Source: Verrucomicrobia bacterium UBA3761 (GTDB lineage Bacteria; Verrucomicrobiota; Kiritimatiellia; RFP12; UBA1067). From it: a DNA stretch of 53,343 bases. A program made the position numbers and the translations under genes. The notes under the pieces were generated by a model, which did no database searches, was not told the origin of the DNA, and was given only the letters and a program-made list of their open reading frames with translations. Of the stretch, positions 6,524-15,128 are shown in pieces (within the stretch, counting starts at the first letter, position 1; every line of letters begins with the position of its first letter). The stretch lies in contig DFGB01000001.1 of NCBI GenBank assembly GCA_002371135.1, forward strand, positions 70,049 to 123,391, written 5' to 3'.

Positions 6524-8337
6524 CCCATTTCAGCGATTTGCTCCCGCCGGTGGTGCTTGCGGCGGCGGCGATACTGGTTGCATTTGCATTCGCCGGAGCG
6601 CTTTACAGGCTGTTCCGCCGGCCCGGCGTGCGCATAATATGCTTCTTGGCGCTGTTCTCGTGGGGCGTGGCGCTGTACTACGAAACCGGTCCCGCGCCGC
6701 AGTCGAGAGGCGCGAAGATCGCCGAAGCAACCAGCGCGGAAAAGCTGATGTCGGCGATAAACCAGTCGCTTTCGATCTTCTTCCCCTCCAGGGGCGCATA
6801 CGAGGACATCATGAAAATGACTCTGCCGGACGGCAGAGCGGACCACGCCAGACGCATGCATTTCCTGATTCTCCATTATCTCGCGTATTTCTATTTTGCG
6901 GCGATAGTGTTTTCTTTCTTTGGAGCGAGGACGGCCGACAGGCTCTGGGCGGCATGGTTTTTCTCCATCATGCCCCGCGTTTCGGAATTGAAGGGGATGC
7001 GATGGCTGCGGTGGAACAGACGGCTGAAGCATATCTACGTATTCTGGGGCGTCTCCGGGGAAAGCGAAACGCTGGCCGACAGTCTTTCAAAGGACAAGTC
7101 TTTGCACGGGCGCTGCCTGTTCGTCCTTTCGCGCGAATTGTGGCACGAGAAGGAACGCTATGCAGCCGTGGCGGACCGGCTCGCCGCCAGGGGGCATCGC
7201 GTGGTGTGGGAAGACCTCGATGCCGGCGGGAATTGGTATGAAAGCGCCGGGCGGCATTTCTTCCTCGGCGCTGATGAGAAGGAAAACGCAAAGCTGGCCG
7301 CGATGCTCGTCAAGACGGCGGTCAAGAAGGGCGTTCTGACGCTCGACGTATATGTCAGGGGTCGCACGCCCAAGGAGATCGACGGCATAAACATCCACCA
7401 CGTAGACCATGCGGACAATGCGGCGCGATGCTTGCTGAACGCCCATCCGGCCGTCTCGTGCGGCAGCGTCGCCGTCGATGCGAAGTCTCTCGCCGTCAAG
7501 GGCGAATGCCGGATGTTGCTCATAGGGTTTGGCGAAATCGGCCAGGCGGTGCTGAAGCAGCATTTGCTGCGGAGCGCATTCCCGGGCCTTGTGCTGAAGA
7601 CGGATGTGATCGGCGGCGACGCAGAGGAGCTGGCCTCTTTCAAGATACTGCATCCCGGTCTGTTTGGCGGCGGCGCAACGGGCGAAATCGCCTTGCACGC
7701 CATTGCACCGGCGTCGGCGAAGTTGCTGGAATGGGTTGCGGCAAGAAGCGGCATGTTCGACAGGATTGTGATATGCCCCGAGCCTGGCGTCGACTGCATC
7801 AAACTCGGAGAACGCCTTGTGCGCGTCATCGGCGGACCCGGCGGCGAATGCGCGGCGGAGATATTCGCCTACGATGCATGCAACGAATCCACCAAGAGGA
7901 GGGCGAAAGTCGAGACATTCGGCAAAATCCAGGAGCTCTACACGCGCGAACTCGTCGTCGACGCTCTGCGCATTGAACATCTGCCGGCGGCATTGATGGC
8001 GAAAATGGAGAACAAAGAGCGCGCGGCGTGGCGGAAGACATTCTGCCACAATGCGACGGACCGTATGCTGGATATGATAGCCCTCGCCGGCTTCAGGCCG
8101 GAACGGACGGGCGCGTCCAACGGCATGCGCCAGACGTCCGGCGCCGGTGAATTCGTCGCGGCGGTGAATGCGAACCGCGACACCGTGGCGGCGGCGTTTG
8201 GCGCGGCGCGGCGGGCGTTCATGGCATGGAAGGGCCTGCCGGAGGACCAGTACGCCGAGACGGATTGCGAGTTTGCACGGGATTTCTTCGAGTTGTTCGA
8301 TCTCGCCAAGATGGATATTTCAAGACAGGATGCATGA
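6520..8337 (+). CDS. multi-spanning membrane protein with Rossmann (RCK/TrkA-N-like) domains
   Basis: 605 residues. Membrane segments are at about 8-33, 38-56 and 108-130. A cytoplasmic part follows with two Rossmann-like regions: one near 169 (HIYVFWGVSGESETLADSL) and one near 328 (MLLIGFGEIGQAVLKQHLL, a G-x-G-x-x-G nucleotide-binding turn). This resembles RCK-gated channels of the CASTOR/POLLUX type and TrkA-N/RyR proteins, but no TVGYG-like potassium filter is present. A C-terminal stretch (AWRKTFCHNATDRMLDMIAL) resembles the first half of a RyR domain. It could be a nucleotide-gated pore or a sensor. It is coupled by ATGA to the preceding gene, with AGGGAG at 6506-6511. Confidence 0.6.
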   Translation: MTHFSDLLPPVVLAAAAILVAFAFAGALYRLFRRPGVRIICFLALFSWGVALYYETGPAPQSRGAKIAEATSAEKLMSAINQSLSIFFPSRGAYEDIMKMTLPDGRADHARRMHFLILHYLAYFYFAAIVFSFFGARTADRLWAAWFFSIMPRVSELKGMRWLRWNRRLKHIYVFWGVSGESETLADSLSKDKSLHGRCLFVLSRELWHEKERYAAVADRLAARGHRVVWEDLDAGGNWYESAGRHFFLGADEKENAKLAAMLVKTAVKKGVLTLDVYVRGRTPKEIDGINIHHVDHADNAARCLLNAHPAVSCGSVAVDAKSLAVKGECRMLLIGFGEIGQAVLKQHLLRSAFPGLVLKTDVIGGDAEELASFKILHPGLFGGGATGEIALHAIAPASAKLLEWVAARSGMFDRIVICPEPGVDCIKLGERLVRVIGGPGGECAAEIFAYDACNESTKRRAKVETFGKIQELYTRELVVDALRIEHLPAALMAKMENKERAAWRKTFCHNATDRMLDMIALAGFRPERTGASNGMRQTSGAGEFVAAVNANRDTVAAAFGAARRAFMAWKGLPEDQYAETDCEFARDFFELFDLAKMDISRQDA

Positions 8338-8338
8338 T

Positions 8339-10927
8339 ATGTCTTGCAGCGACCCGCTAGATGTGAACCGCCTTCACGAATGCGTGGCGGAGTTCCAGAA
8401 ACGCCGGGCGTCCACTCTCGCTGAGCTGTGCGAGATGGTGCGCATTGTTCTAGAACGCGTCAGGGACGACTATGCGCCGACGGCGATTGTCGAAGCGCGC
8501 ATAAAGAGCGCGTCGAGTTTTGCCGAGAAGTGCCTGCGCAAGCGTTATCGAGAGCCTTTCAGGGAAACGACCGACCAGTGCGCCGGTCGCGTCATCTGCT
8601 CGACCCTCAAGGAGAAACGCGCGTTGCGCGATGCGTTGACGGCGCTGTTCGCGCCGGTCGACGAATACGAAAACACGACGTGGCGCCACGACGCCGACTC
8701 GTTCGGCTATCTCGGCTACCACATGGTGGTCCATTTTTCTCCCGAGGCCGTGCAACGCATGGCGGAGCGCTGGCCTATATCCGCCAGTTTCCAGCACGTT
8801 GCGGCGGTTGACGGCGTGAAATTCGAGATTCAACTGCGGACCTTCCTCGAGCACGCGCACGCCGACATCACGCACGACCGGCTGTACAAGTCGAGCTTCG
8901 ATGTTTCGGGCAATTTGATGCGCAAGTCGGCGATCGTCGCGGCGCAGCTGGAATCCGCCGACAAGCAGCTGCAGCAGCTTGTCGACGCCGTGGAGGAATA
9001 CAGCGCCGGCGCCGCCGCCACGATGAAGAGCGGCGAACGGGAAAAGGAGATAAAATGCCTCGAGGCGCTTTTGCAGCCGGGATTGGAGTTCCCCGGTCAA
9101 GAAGCGCTGTTGGTGCGTATGATCCGTCTGCACCGCGCGGCATGGAACTGGAAAGCCGTCGTCGAGCTGCTCCAGGAGGCTGGAGGGCGGGACGGGGAAG
9201 GACTGTCCGCGGAATTGGCAGGCGAACTCGGCTATGCGGTTCTCAGAATCGGCATTGCCGAAAAGCGCAATGCCGAAGTGGAGCGCGCGGCGGCAATTCT
9301 CGATGCGGCGTCCGCGCGTGCCAGAGATGATTTCGAAGCGAAGCGCCGCGAGAGAGATGCGCAAACGCTCTCTAGACTCCTTCATTGGCAGAGCCTCGCA
9401 TATGCCAGAGTGGCGGGGCGCATGGACGAGGCGGTCGAATGCGTGCGCGAGGCGCACAAGCTCCTCCCGGCCGACCCTTTCATCCTCGTGACGTTCGTCA
9501 AGGCGGAATGGCTCTCAAGCGGCGCGAAACCATCCGCCCTTGCCATGTCGTTGCTCGAAGGCGCGGCCGTGCGCTGCGTGCGGCTGGCGAAGGCGGGGGT
9601 TGACAGCATCAGTGCATGGCTGGCGTTGTCGCATCTCAGGCTTCTGCAAGGCGATGCGAGGCGTTCGTTTGCGGCTCTAGCGCTCGCAGCGGAGGCTGGC
9701 GCCGGCGTCGAGGCGTTGGCGGCGGCGGCGGAAGATTTCGCCCGCGCAAGGGATTTGCCGGGCGGCGAACCGGCGTTCAAGGCTCTGGCGGGGAATCTAG
9801 AGGCCGCGACGCGGCTCGTCATCGCCGGCCGGGACGGGAGAGCCGCGGGGAGAGCTGGCCGGGATTCCCGCCGGGCGTCGATAGTCATGATTTCCGGCAA
9901 CACCGCGCCCGGCTATGAGGACTGGGTGGCTTCCAAGGGCGGATGCCTCGCTGGTGCGTTTGCGGATTTCCCGGGAGTCGTACTTTCCGGCGGCTCGCCC
10001 CATGGCGTTTGCAAGCTGGCCTTTGAGTGCGCAAAGGCGGCCGCGAATGGCGCTGTCGTGCGCTTTCGCGGCTATCTGCCGCGCAATGCGCCGGCTATGG
10101 ACGGCCTGGAGAGCTCGCAGATTGCAAGGTCGCGCGGCCAGGACTACTCCATCCTGGAGCCGCTCAAGATGTGGGAGGACGTCCTTTCCGGCGGGCAGTC
10201 TCCCGGCGATGTCGCGATGCTGTGTCTGGGCGGCGGAGAGATTTCTTTCATGGAGACGATGCTTGTCGTTGCAATCGGCGCGGACGCGTATTTCCTGCCG
10301 GATGGCCGCAATGGCGGCGCGGCGTCTTCGCTCGCCGGGGTGTTGGAAGAGGCCGGGGCGCCCGCGCTCCCGCATCTCCACATCTTGCCGGACGACGATG
10401 CGACTCTCGCGATGTTCCATCTGTGGGGAGCCGCCGCCAGTCCCGGCACGGCGGAGAATTGCGAAATTCTGGCAAGGAAGATTCACGAGAATTACGTCCG
10501 CGATTGCGTCGGGAATGCCTCGAATTCGAGTCTTGCGCCCTGGGAAAGGCTGCGGGAAGATTTCAAGTTTTCGAATATGCACCAGGCCGCGAACGCCATT
10601 CGCATTCTCGCCGCTTCCGGTTACGGCGTGAGGCGGCTGAGGCCGGGCGAAGGCAGGGCGGAACTGCCGGATATATCCGGCGATGTCGAGGATATGTCCA
10701 GGCTGGAGCACGGGCGATGGAACGTCGAGCGTCTCATGCAGGGGTGGCGGCATGGCAATGCAAAGGACGTTGAAAAGCGCATATCGCCTTGCATAGCGCC
10801 ATGGGACGCGCTAGCCGAGGACGTCAAAGACTACGACCGCCGGGCGGTGCGCGGCTGGCCGCAGCTCCTGTTGGATGCAGGGCTTGTCGTGTACAAGAAG
10901 GATGCCGATGCGGGAGAGAGCCGATGA
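8339..10927 (+). CDS. RelA/SpoT-type alarmone synthetase fused to SLOG and RyR domains
   Basis: 862 residues. Residues 45-190 are a RelA/SpoT synthetase domain: EARIKS with Arg54/Lys56, TDQCAGRVI with Asp79, GYLGYHMVVHF, and FEIQLRTFLEHAHADITHD. A helical, TPR-like region spans about 200-500. A SLOG (TRPM/LSDAT-type) nucleotide-binding domain runs from about 515 to 700 (IVMISGNTAPGYEDW, VLSGGSPHGV, LCLGGGEISFMET). A RyR domain is at about 715-850 (LEHGRWNVERLMQGWRHG, PCIAPWDALAEDVKDYDR). No HD hydrolase domain is present. The enzyme would pyrophosphorylate nucleotides or tRNA when the sensor domains bind a ligand. ATG 8339 has AGG 10 bp upstream; ATG 8330 is possible. The stop overlaps the hydrolase gene (ATGA). 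Confidence 0.85.
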   Translation: MSCSDPLDVNRLHECVAEFQKRRASTLAELCEMVRIVLERVRDDYAPTAIVEARIKSASSFAEKCLRKRYREPFRETTDQCAGRVICSTLKEKRALRDALTALFAPVDEYENTTWRHDADSFGYLGYHMVVHFSPEAVQRMAERWPISASFQHVAAVDGVKFEIQLRTFLEHAHADITHDRLYKSSFDVSGNLMRKSAIVAAQLESADKQLQQLVDAVEEYSAGAAATMKSGEREKEIKCLEALLQPGLEFPGQEALLVRMIRLHRAAWNWKAVVELLQEAGGRDGEGLSAELAGELGYAVLRIGIAEKRNAEVERAAAILDAASARARDDFEAKRRERDAQTLSRLLHWQSLAYARVAGRMDEAVECVREAHKLLPADPFILVTFVKAEWLSSGAKPSALAMSLLEGAAVRCVRLAKAGVDSISAWLALSHLRLLQGDARRSFAALALAAEAGAGVEALAAAAEDFARARDLPGGEPAFKALAGNLEAATRLVIAGRDGRAAGRAGRDSRRASIVMISGNTAPGYEDWVASKGGCLAGAFADFPGVVLSGGSPHGVCKLAFECAKAAANGAVVRFRGYLPRNAPAMDGLESSQIARSRGQDYSILEPLKMWEDVLSGGQSPGDVAMLCLGGGEISFMETMLVVAIGADAYFLPDGRNGGAASSLAGVLEEAGAPALPHLHILPDDDATLAMFHLWGAAASPGTAENCEILARKIHENYVRDCVGNASNSSLAPWERLREDFKFSNMHQAANAIRILAASGYGVRRLRPGEGRAELPDISGDVEDMSRLEHGRWNVERLMQGWRHGNAKDVEKRISPCIAPWDALAEDVKDYDRRAVRGWPQLLLDAGLVVYKKDADAGESR

Positions 10928-11415
10928 CCCTCGACGAGTTATATTCAAGGACATGCGAATTCGCGGGGGGGCGCCATGCCGGGCAGCGCCGCGAAGGTTC
11001 AGGCGAGCCGTATTTCAACCATCCGCTGTCGGTCGCGGCGGCGTTCGATCTCAAGACGCAACCTGTCGAGAAACTTGCCGCGATACTGCACGACACCATC
11101 GAGGATTGCGGCGCGACGCGCGAGGAGATCGTCGCGCTCGCCGGCGACGATCGGCAGTTGCGCCGGATGATGGCCGAAGTCGCTCTCGTCGTAGAACTGC
11201 TGACCCACCGCCCGTCGAGCGCGGGTGCGACCAGGGAGCGGCGCCGCGAACAGTATCGCGAGGCGCTCCTGCGCGCAAAATCCAACCCGCATTCCCGCCT
11301 CGTCAAAATCGCCGACTTGCGCGACAACATGTCGACGCTTGACAAACTCCCGCCGGAGCGCCAGGCGGAACTGCGATTCAAATATTCCGGCGCCCTGGAA
11401 TTGCTGGAGGCGTAA
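10924..11415 (+). CDS. small alarmone hydrolase (HD domain, SAH)
   Basis: 163 residues forming a complete single-domain (p)ppGpp-hydrolase-type HD protein. It shows His33 in YFNHPLSVA, the HD pair with Glu/Asp in LHDTIEDC (His56, Asp57, Glu60, Asp61) and the third Asp in VKIADLRDNMSTL (Asp131, Asn135). It lies immediately after and in ATGA overlap with a synthetase that lacks its own hydrolase domain. This is the arrangement of toxic small alarmone synthetases and their antidote hydrolases. Its likely job is to remove the product made by the synthetase and so keep it harmless or reset the response. A longer upstream start would only read the synthetase gene in another frame. Confidence 0.9.
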   Translation: MTLDELYSRTCEFAGGRHAGQRREGSGEPYFNHPLSVAAAFDLKTQPVEKLAAILHDTIEDCGATREEIVALAGDDRQLRRMMAEVALVVELLTHRPSSAGATRERRREQYREALLRAKSNPHSRLVKIADLRDNMSTLDKLPPERQAELRFKYSGALELLEA

Positions 11416-11606
11416 AGCGATTTTCGATTTTCGTTTAAAACTCTGCTGCTCTCAAGTCCCTGCGATAAAAATCTATTGCATGCCATTGAAACTCTGTGTC
11501 TTGAGTGCCTCTGTGTTAAAAAACTATTGCTTGGTAGTGAAGGAATGCTTGAAATCAATCGAAAAATCGAAAATCGAAAAATTCTTTTCGACTTTTCAAC
11601 GTATAG
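11416..11606. repeat. intergenic repeats: CTCTGTG-type element and GAAAATCG octamers
   Basis: The spacer holds GATTTTCG/GAAAATCG octamer units (11420-11440, 11560-11585) and a dispersed element (about 11490-11562: CTCTGTG heptamer units, then TGTTAAAAA, then GGAATGCTTGAAATC). Related copies lie near 34345-34370 (inverted), 34466-34490 and 50207-50232. No clear promoter is seen for the TIR gene that follows. Confidence 0.7.
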
Positions 11607-11621
11607 ACAAGGAGGCCGGGA

Positions 11622-13490
11622 ATGCGCAAATCCAAGACAAAATACGACATCTTCATCTCATATCGCCGCGCCGGCGGCTACCAGACGGCCCATTTGCTGT
11701 ACGACAATCTCGTTCGCAGGGGGTATCGCGTTTCGTTTGATCTCGAGACATTGCGGGATGGCGGGAAATTCAACGAGAAACTCTACGACCGCATAGAGCG
11801 TTGTTCCGACGTGCTTGCCATAATGAGCGGCGATTCGCTGCAACTTCGCGAAAACGTCGAGGACGACTGGTTCCGGCTGGAAATCGCCCATGCGCTGAAA
11901 TGCCGCAAAAATATCGTTCCGGTGTTTCTGCGGGATTTCAAAGCCCCGGCGAAGAGCGAATTGCCGGAGGACATGCGCGGTCTCATGGACTACAACGGGG
12001 TCGTAGCCTCCCAGGAGCACTTCGACAGCGTCCTGAACCAGATATGCGAAAGATTCGCAGCAAGGCCGCGCCGCCGCCATGCGCGTATTGCCGCTGCCGC
12101 GGCGGCGTTGGCCGTAATTGCCGCCGCCGCCGGCGTCGCATGGCACGGCAGAGCGGTGCTGTTCCCTTTCCCGTTCTCGGATGTCGACAAGCAGCGTTTC
12201 AGCGAAATCCAGGAACTTGCGACACGGCAGATTGCGAACTACTGCATCGTCGCAAACGCCTCCGCCAGTCTGCTCGACGCTGCAGAAGCCGTCGCCAGTA
12301 CGGATCTTGCCGCAGACTTCCAGAACGAACTGCAGCGCTTCAATAATACGATTTCCCAGATCGACGTCGATTCGTTGAAACCTTCCGACAGGCTCCTTGA
12401 GGTGGCGTCCAAGACCCCGATCGACGTCGGCGACGTCAAGGCGTTCTGGGAGAATCTTGCGACAGACGTGCAGAGTGCGAAGGATGAGGCAAGCTTCCTT
12501 GAGCACACGATCGCAACCAGGAAGGTCATGGCGAAGACGGACCTGCTGAACATTGTCAGAATCAAGCGCAAAATCCAGCGCGCGTCCTCCGAGCTTTATG
12601 CATATTTCGTGATGGGCCTGTTCGCTCCTGTCGCCGACGGCGCCATTGCGGACATGAAGCGCAAACTCGCTCCGTCATGGACATGCCTGCCGGAATTGTC
12701 GCGGCCGTGGCTGCGCGAGGAAGCCGATATCGACACGGCCATGGAGAAGACTTTCGTCGACATCCAAAACGCACTGGGCGAGTTGTCCGCTATCGTGGGC
12801 AATCAGAACATGGGCTTGCGCCGGGATGAAAGGGAGTTGGAAGCGCTTCAAAACGCCTTTGGCGGCGAGGGTGGAGCTGCATTCAAGGCTCCCGCGTCGC
12901 CGGAGGAATTCCGGCGCCAATTGGAGCAATTGGGTGCGACCCCGGAGCAGATAGAGGCGCAGATGGCCAAGGTGGAGGAGATATTGTCCATGAAGCGCCG
13001 GCTGCAGGAAACCGAAGGCGAAATTGAAGCGGCGAAGGCTCGCGCCCGCGAGAAGTTCGCGCCGAAAATCGATGACGAGCCGGGAATTTTGTGGGGAAAG
13101 GTGTTGCGCTTCCTTTCGCTGGATTTGCGTGATGCCGCCTTGCAGTGTGTAGATATCCTTCGCCGCAAGCAGTCGCCGGAGTTCCCGTTCGAAGCCTGCA
13201 CGGCCGCCGAGGTGTTCATTCGCAACAGGGGGCGGCTGCCATTTGCCGCCGGCGTCATGGTGACCGGGTTCGAACCGCCTGCTACGCATCACGCCATTTT
13301 CAAGGTTGGCGACATTGTTACCGGAATGGACGGCAAGGCCGTCACTGGGTTCGACGACTACCGCGCAACGGAGGGTTGCGTGTATACCGTATACCGCTGC
13401 AAAGACGGCGCGCTGAAACGCATCGACCTCGCAATGCCGTCCGGCCAACCTCGCGCCTCTCTCGTCAATCTGATGGAAACGGGCGAATGA
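11622..13490 (+). CDS. TIR-TM-coiled coil-PDZ protein
   Basis: 622 residues. Residues 7-147 are a clear TIR domain: YDIFISYRRAGG, YRVSFDLETLRDGGKF, SDVLAIMSGDS, and DDWFRLEIAHAL with Trp83 and the predicted catalytic Glu87, then KNIVPVFL. A membrane helix lies at about 154-176. A long helical/coiled-coil outer region follows and a PDZ-like domain sits near the C-terminus (FKVGDIVTGMDGKAVTGFDDY). The TIR should face the cytoplasm and the PDZ the periplasm, so an envelope signal could switch a cytoplasmic NAD-consuming domain. AAGGAGG at 11609-11615 fixes the start. It follows the alarmone operon after 206 bp. It is a fused counterpart of the two-gene pair at 4281-6523. Its 3' end overlaps the opposing transporter gene by 26 bp. 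Confidence 0.85.
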   Translation: MRKSKTKYDIFISYRRAGGYQTAHLLYDNLVRRGYRVSFDLETLRDGGKFNEKLYDRIERCSDVLAIMSGDSLQLRENVEDDWFRLEIAHALKCRKNIVPVFLRDFKAPAKSELPEDMRGLMDYNGVVASQEHFDSVLNQICERFAARPRRRHARIAAAAAALAVIAAAAGVAWHGRAVLFPFPFSDVDKQRFSEIQELATRQIANYCIVANASASLLDAAEAVASTDLAADFQNELQRFNNTISQIDVDSLKPSDRLLEVASKTPIDVGDVKAFWENLATDVQSAKDEASFLEHTIATRKVMAKTDLLNIVRIKRKIQRASSELYAYFVMGLFAPVADGAIADMKRKLAPSWTCLPELSRPWLREEADIDTAMEKTFVDIQNALGELSAIVGNQNMGLRRDERELEALQNAFGGEGGAAFKAPASPEEFRRQLEQLGATPEQIEAQMAKVEEILSMKRRLQETEGEIEAAKARAREKFAPKIDDEPGILWGKVLRFLSLDLRDAALQCVDILRRKQSPEFPFEACTAAEVFIRNRGRLPFAAGVMVTGFEPPATHHAIFKVGDIVTGMDGKAVTGFDDYRATEGCVYTVYRCKDGALKRIDLAMPSGQPRASLVNLMETGE

Positions 13491-14508
13491 TCCTGTCGCG
13501 CTTCGGTGCAGCCGGAGCGCGACTCCACGCGTTTGCGATGATGGAGCCGGAGAAGTCCATCCAGATCGAGAAAATATTGGCCGGCAGCGCCGCGACGGCG
13601 CTCCCGAGGACGCCGACTGCGAGCGCCGCCGCCATTCCGCCGTTCTGCATCCCCACTTCAATCGCGACAGTCCTCGCGGTCTTCTCGTCGAAGCCTGCGC
13701 GTTTGCCGATGAGCCTCACCGCCCAGTAGCCCGCGAGATAGCCCGCTGTGTTGTGCAGTATGGCGGCGACGACAATGAGCATCCCCGCTTGGGCGAATAC
13801 GCTTCTCGAGGGCGCCGTGATTGCGATGATCGTAAAACATATTCCGGCCATCGAGAGACGCGAGAGGAACCTCTCGCACCGCTCTTTGTGGCGGGCGAAC
13901 GCGTCGCTGAATATGCGCCGCACGGCGAGTCCGGCAACTACGGGAACGATGACGACTTTCAAAATTTCCAGTGTCATCTTGAGGGTGTCTATTTCCACGA
14001 AGCATCCGGCGAGCGTTTTCATCACGAGCGGCGTCACGACAGGCGAGAGCAGTGTCGACGTGCACGTCATCGCCACCGACAGCGCCACATCGGCTTTGGC
14101 GATGAACGCCATCACGTTGGAGGCCGTCCCGCCGGCCACCGCGCCCACGAGGACGCATCCCGCCGCAAGTTCCCCCGTGAATCCAAGGCATTTCGCCAGC
14201 GCATAGCCTACGAGCGGCATCACGATGAATTGCAGCGCCACTCCCACGGCGACAGCCCACGGACGCTTTGCCACGCGGACGAAATCCCCCGCCGAGAGCG
14301 TCGTCCCCATGCCGAACATGATGACCTGGATGGCCGGCACGACGAGCGAAATCAGCTTCACGCTTCCCCACTGCATAAACAGTCGCGGGAAGGCGAACGC
14401 GATCGCCGCGCAAACGAGCACGGCTATCCCGAACGCCTGGCGGGACAGGAAGGCTTTCATGGCCAGAGGGTTGAAGATGCGATTTTTCGACATGGTTTTG
14501 CTTTTCAT
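13465..14508 (-). CDS. bile acid:sodium symporter (BASS) family transporter
   Basis: 347 residues with about nine to ten membrane segments. BASS-family features include the glycine-rich GAVAGGTASNVMAFIAKADVALSVAMT and the second-repeat VGMQNGGMAAALAV. Members bring in organic anions with sodium, including bile acids, pyruvate and ketopantoate; the substrate here cannot be told. The start at 14508 is chosen because it overlaps the TrmL stop (ATGA); ATG 14493 is an alternative. No strong Shine-Dalgarno is seen for either, so coupling to trmL is likely. It converges on and overlaps the TIR-PDZ gene by 26 bp. Confidence 0.85.
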   Translation of the reverse strand: MKSKTMSKNRIFNPLAMKAFLSRQAFGIAVLVCAAIAFAFPRLFMQWGSVKLISLVVPAIQVIMFGMGTTLSAGDFVRVAKRPWAVAVGVALQFIVMPLVGYALAKCLGFTGELAAGCVLVGAVAGGTASNVMAFIAKADVALSVAMTCTSTLLSPVVTPLVMKTLAGCFVEIDTLKMTLEILKVVIVPVVAGLAVRRIFSDAFARHKERCERFLSRLSMAGICFTIIAITAPSRSVFAQAGMLIVVAAILHNTAGYLAGYWAVRLIGKRAGFDEKTARTVAIEVGMQNGGMAAALAVGVLGSAVAALPANIFSIWMDFSGSIIANAWSRAPAAPKRDRIIRPFPSD

Positions 14509-14975
14509 TTCATCGGAGCGGAGAGCTGGCGGTAGCATTCGTATGCGGCGATGGAAACGGCGTTTGCGAGATTGATGCTGCGGGCGTGTTCGCCGGGCAT
14601 TGGAATGCGGAAGAGGTCGTCGCGGTGGACGGAGTAGAAATTTTCCGGCAGCCCGGAGGATTCATTCCCGAATACGAGCGCGTCGCCATCCTTGAACCGG
14701 CAGTCGTAGAGGGATTTCTCGCCATGCGTCGAGAGGAAGAAAAGCCTGGCGGGTTTCGCGGCGGCGAGATAGTCCTCCCACGTGTCGTGCAGGGAGATAT
14801 CGAGATGCGGCCAGTAATCGAGACCGGCGCGCGCGATGGAACGGTCGTCAAGCGCGAAGCCTAGCGGCTTTACGAGATGCAGCTTCACGCCCAGCCCTAC
14901 GCAAAGCCTCCCTATCGCGCCTGTATTGTGCGGTATTTCCGGCCGAAGCAGCACAATCGAGAAATTTATGTTCAT
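14505..14975 (-). CDS. trmL: tRNA (cytidine/uridine-2'-O-)-methyltransferase TrmL
   Basis: 156 residues, the normal size of the short SpoU-class (SPOUT) enzyme that 2'-O-methylates the wobble base 34 of tRNA-Leu isoacceptors. Motifs seen are PEIPHNTGAIGRLC, FGNESSGLPE and the knot-forming RSINLANAVSIAAYE. It is followed in ATGA overlap by the BASS transporter. A TACAAT with upstream TG lies about 27 bp before the start on the minus strand and is a plausible -10. Confidence 0.93.
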   Translation of the reverse strand: MNINFSIVLLRPEIPHNTGAIGRLCVGLGVKLHLVKPLGFALDDRSIARAGLDYWPHLDISLHDTWEDYLAAAKPARLFFLSTHGEKSLYDCRFKDGDALVFGNESSGLPENFYSVHRDDLFRIPMPGEHARSINLANAVSIAAYECYRQLSAPMK

Positions 14976-15128
14976 TGTTCGGACAAAGGATGTTTTCCAT
15001 ACATTGTATCATATTACCCCATGGTCTCGTCAACCCGCCCGCCTTCGCTTCCCCCGTTCGGGGAATGCGCTGGGCGGGCGGATTTGGTAAAATACGGGCG
15101 GAAAGTCCAAGAAAGGAGAGTTGATTCC

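Noticed and set aside
6520..8337. Classical potassium channel
   Set aside because: No TVGYG-like selectivity filter between membrane segments, so only an RCK-like resemblance is claimed.
13465..13490. 26-bp tail-to-tail overlap of the TIR-PDZ and BASS genes as a frameshift or truncation sign
   Set aside because: Both proteins have complete domains and convergent 3' overlaps are common; no broken motif is seen.
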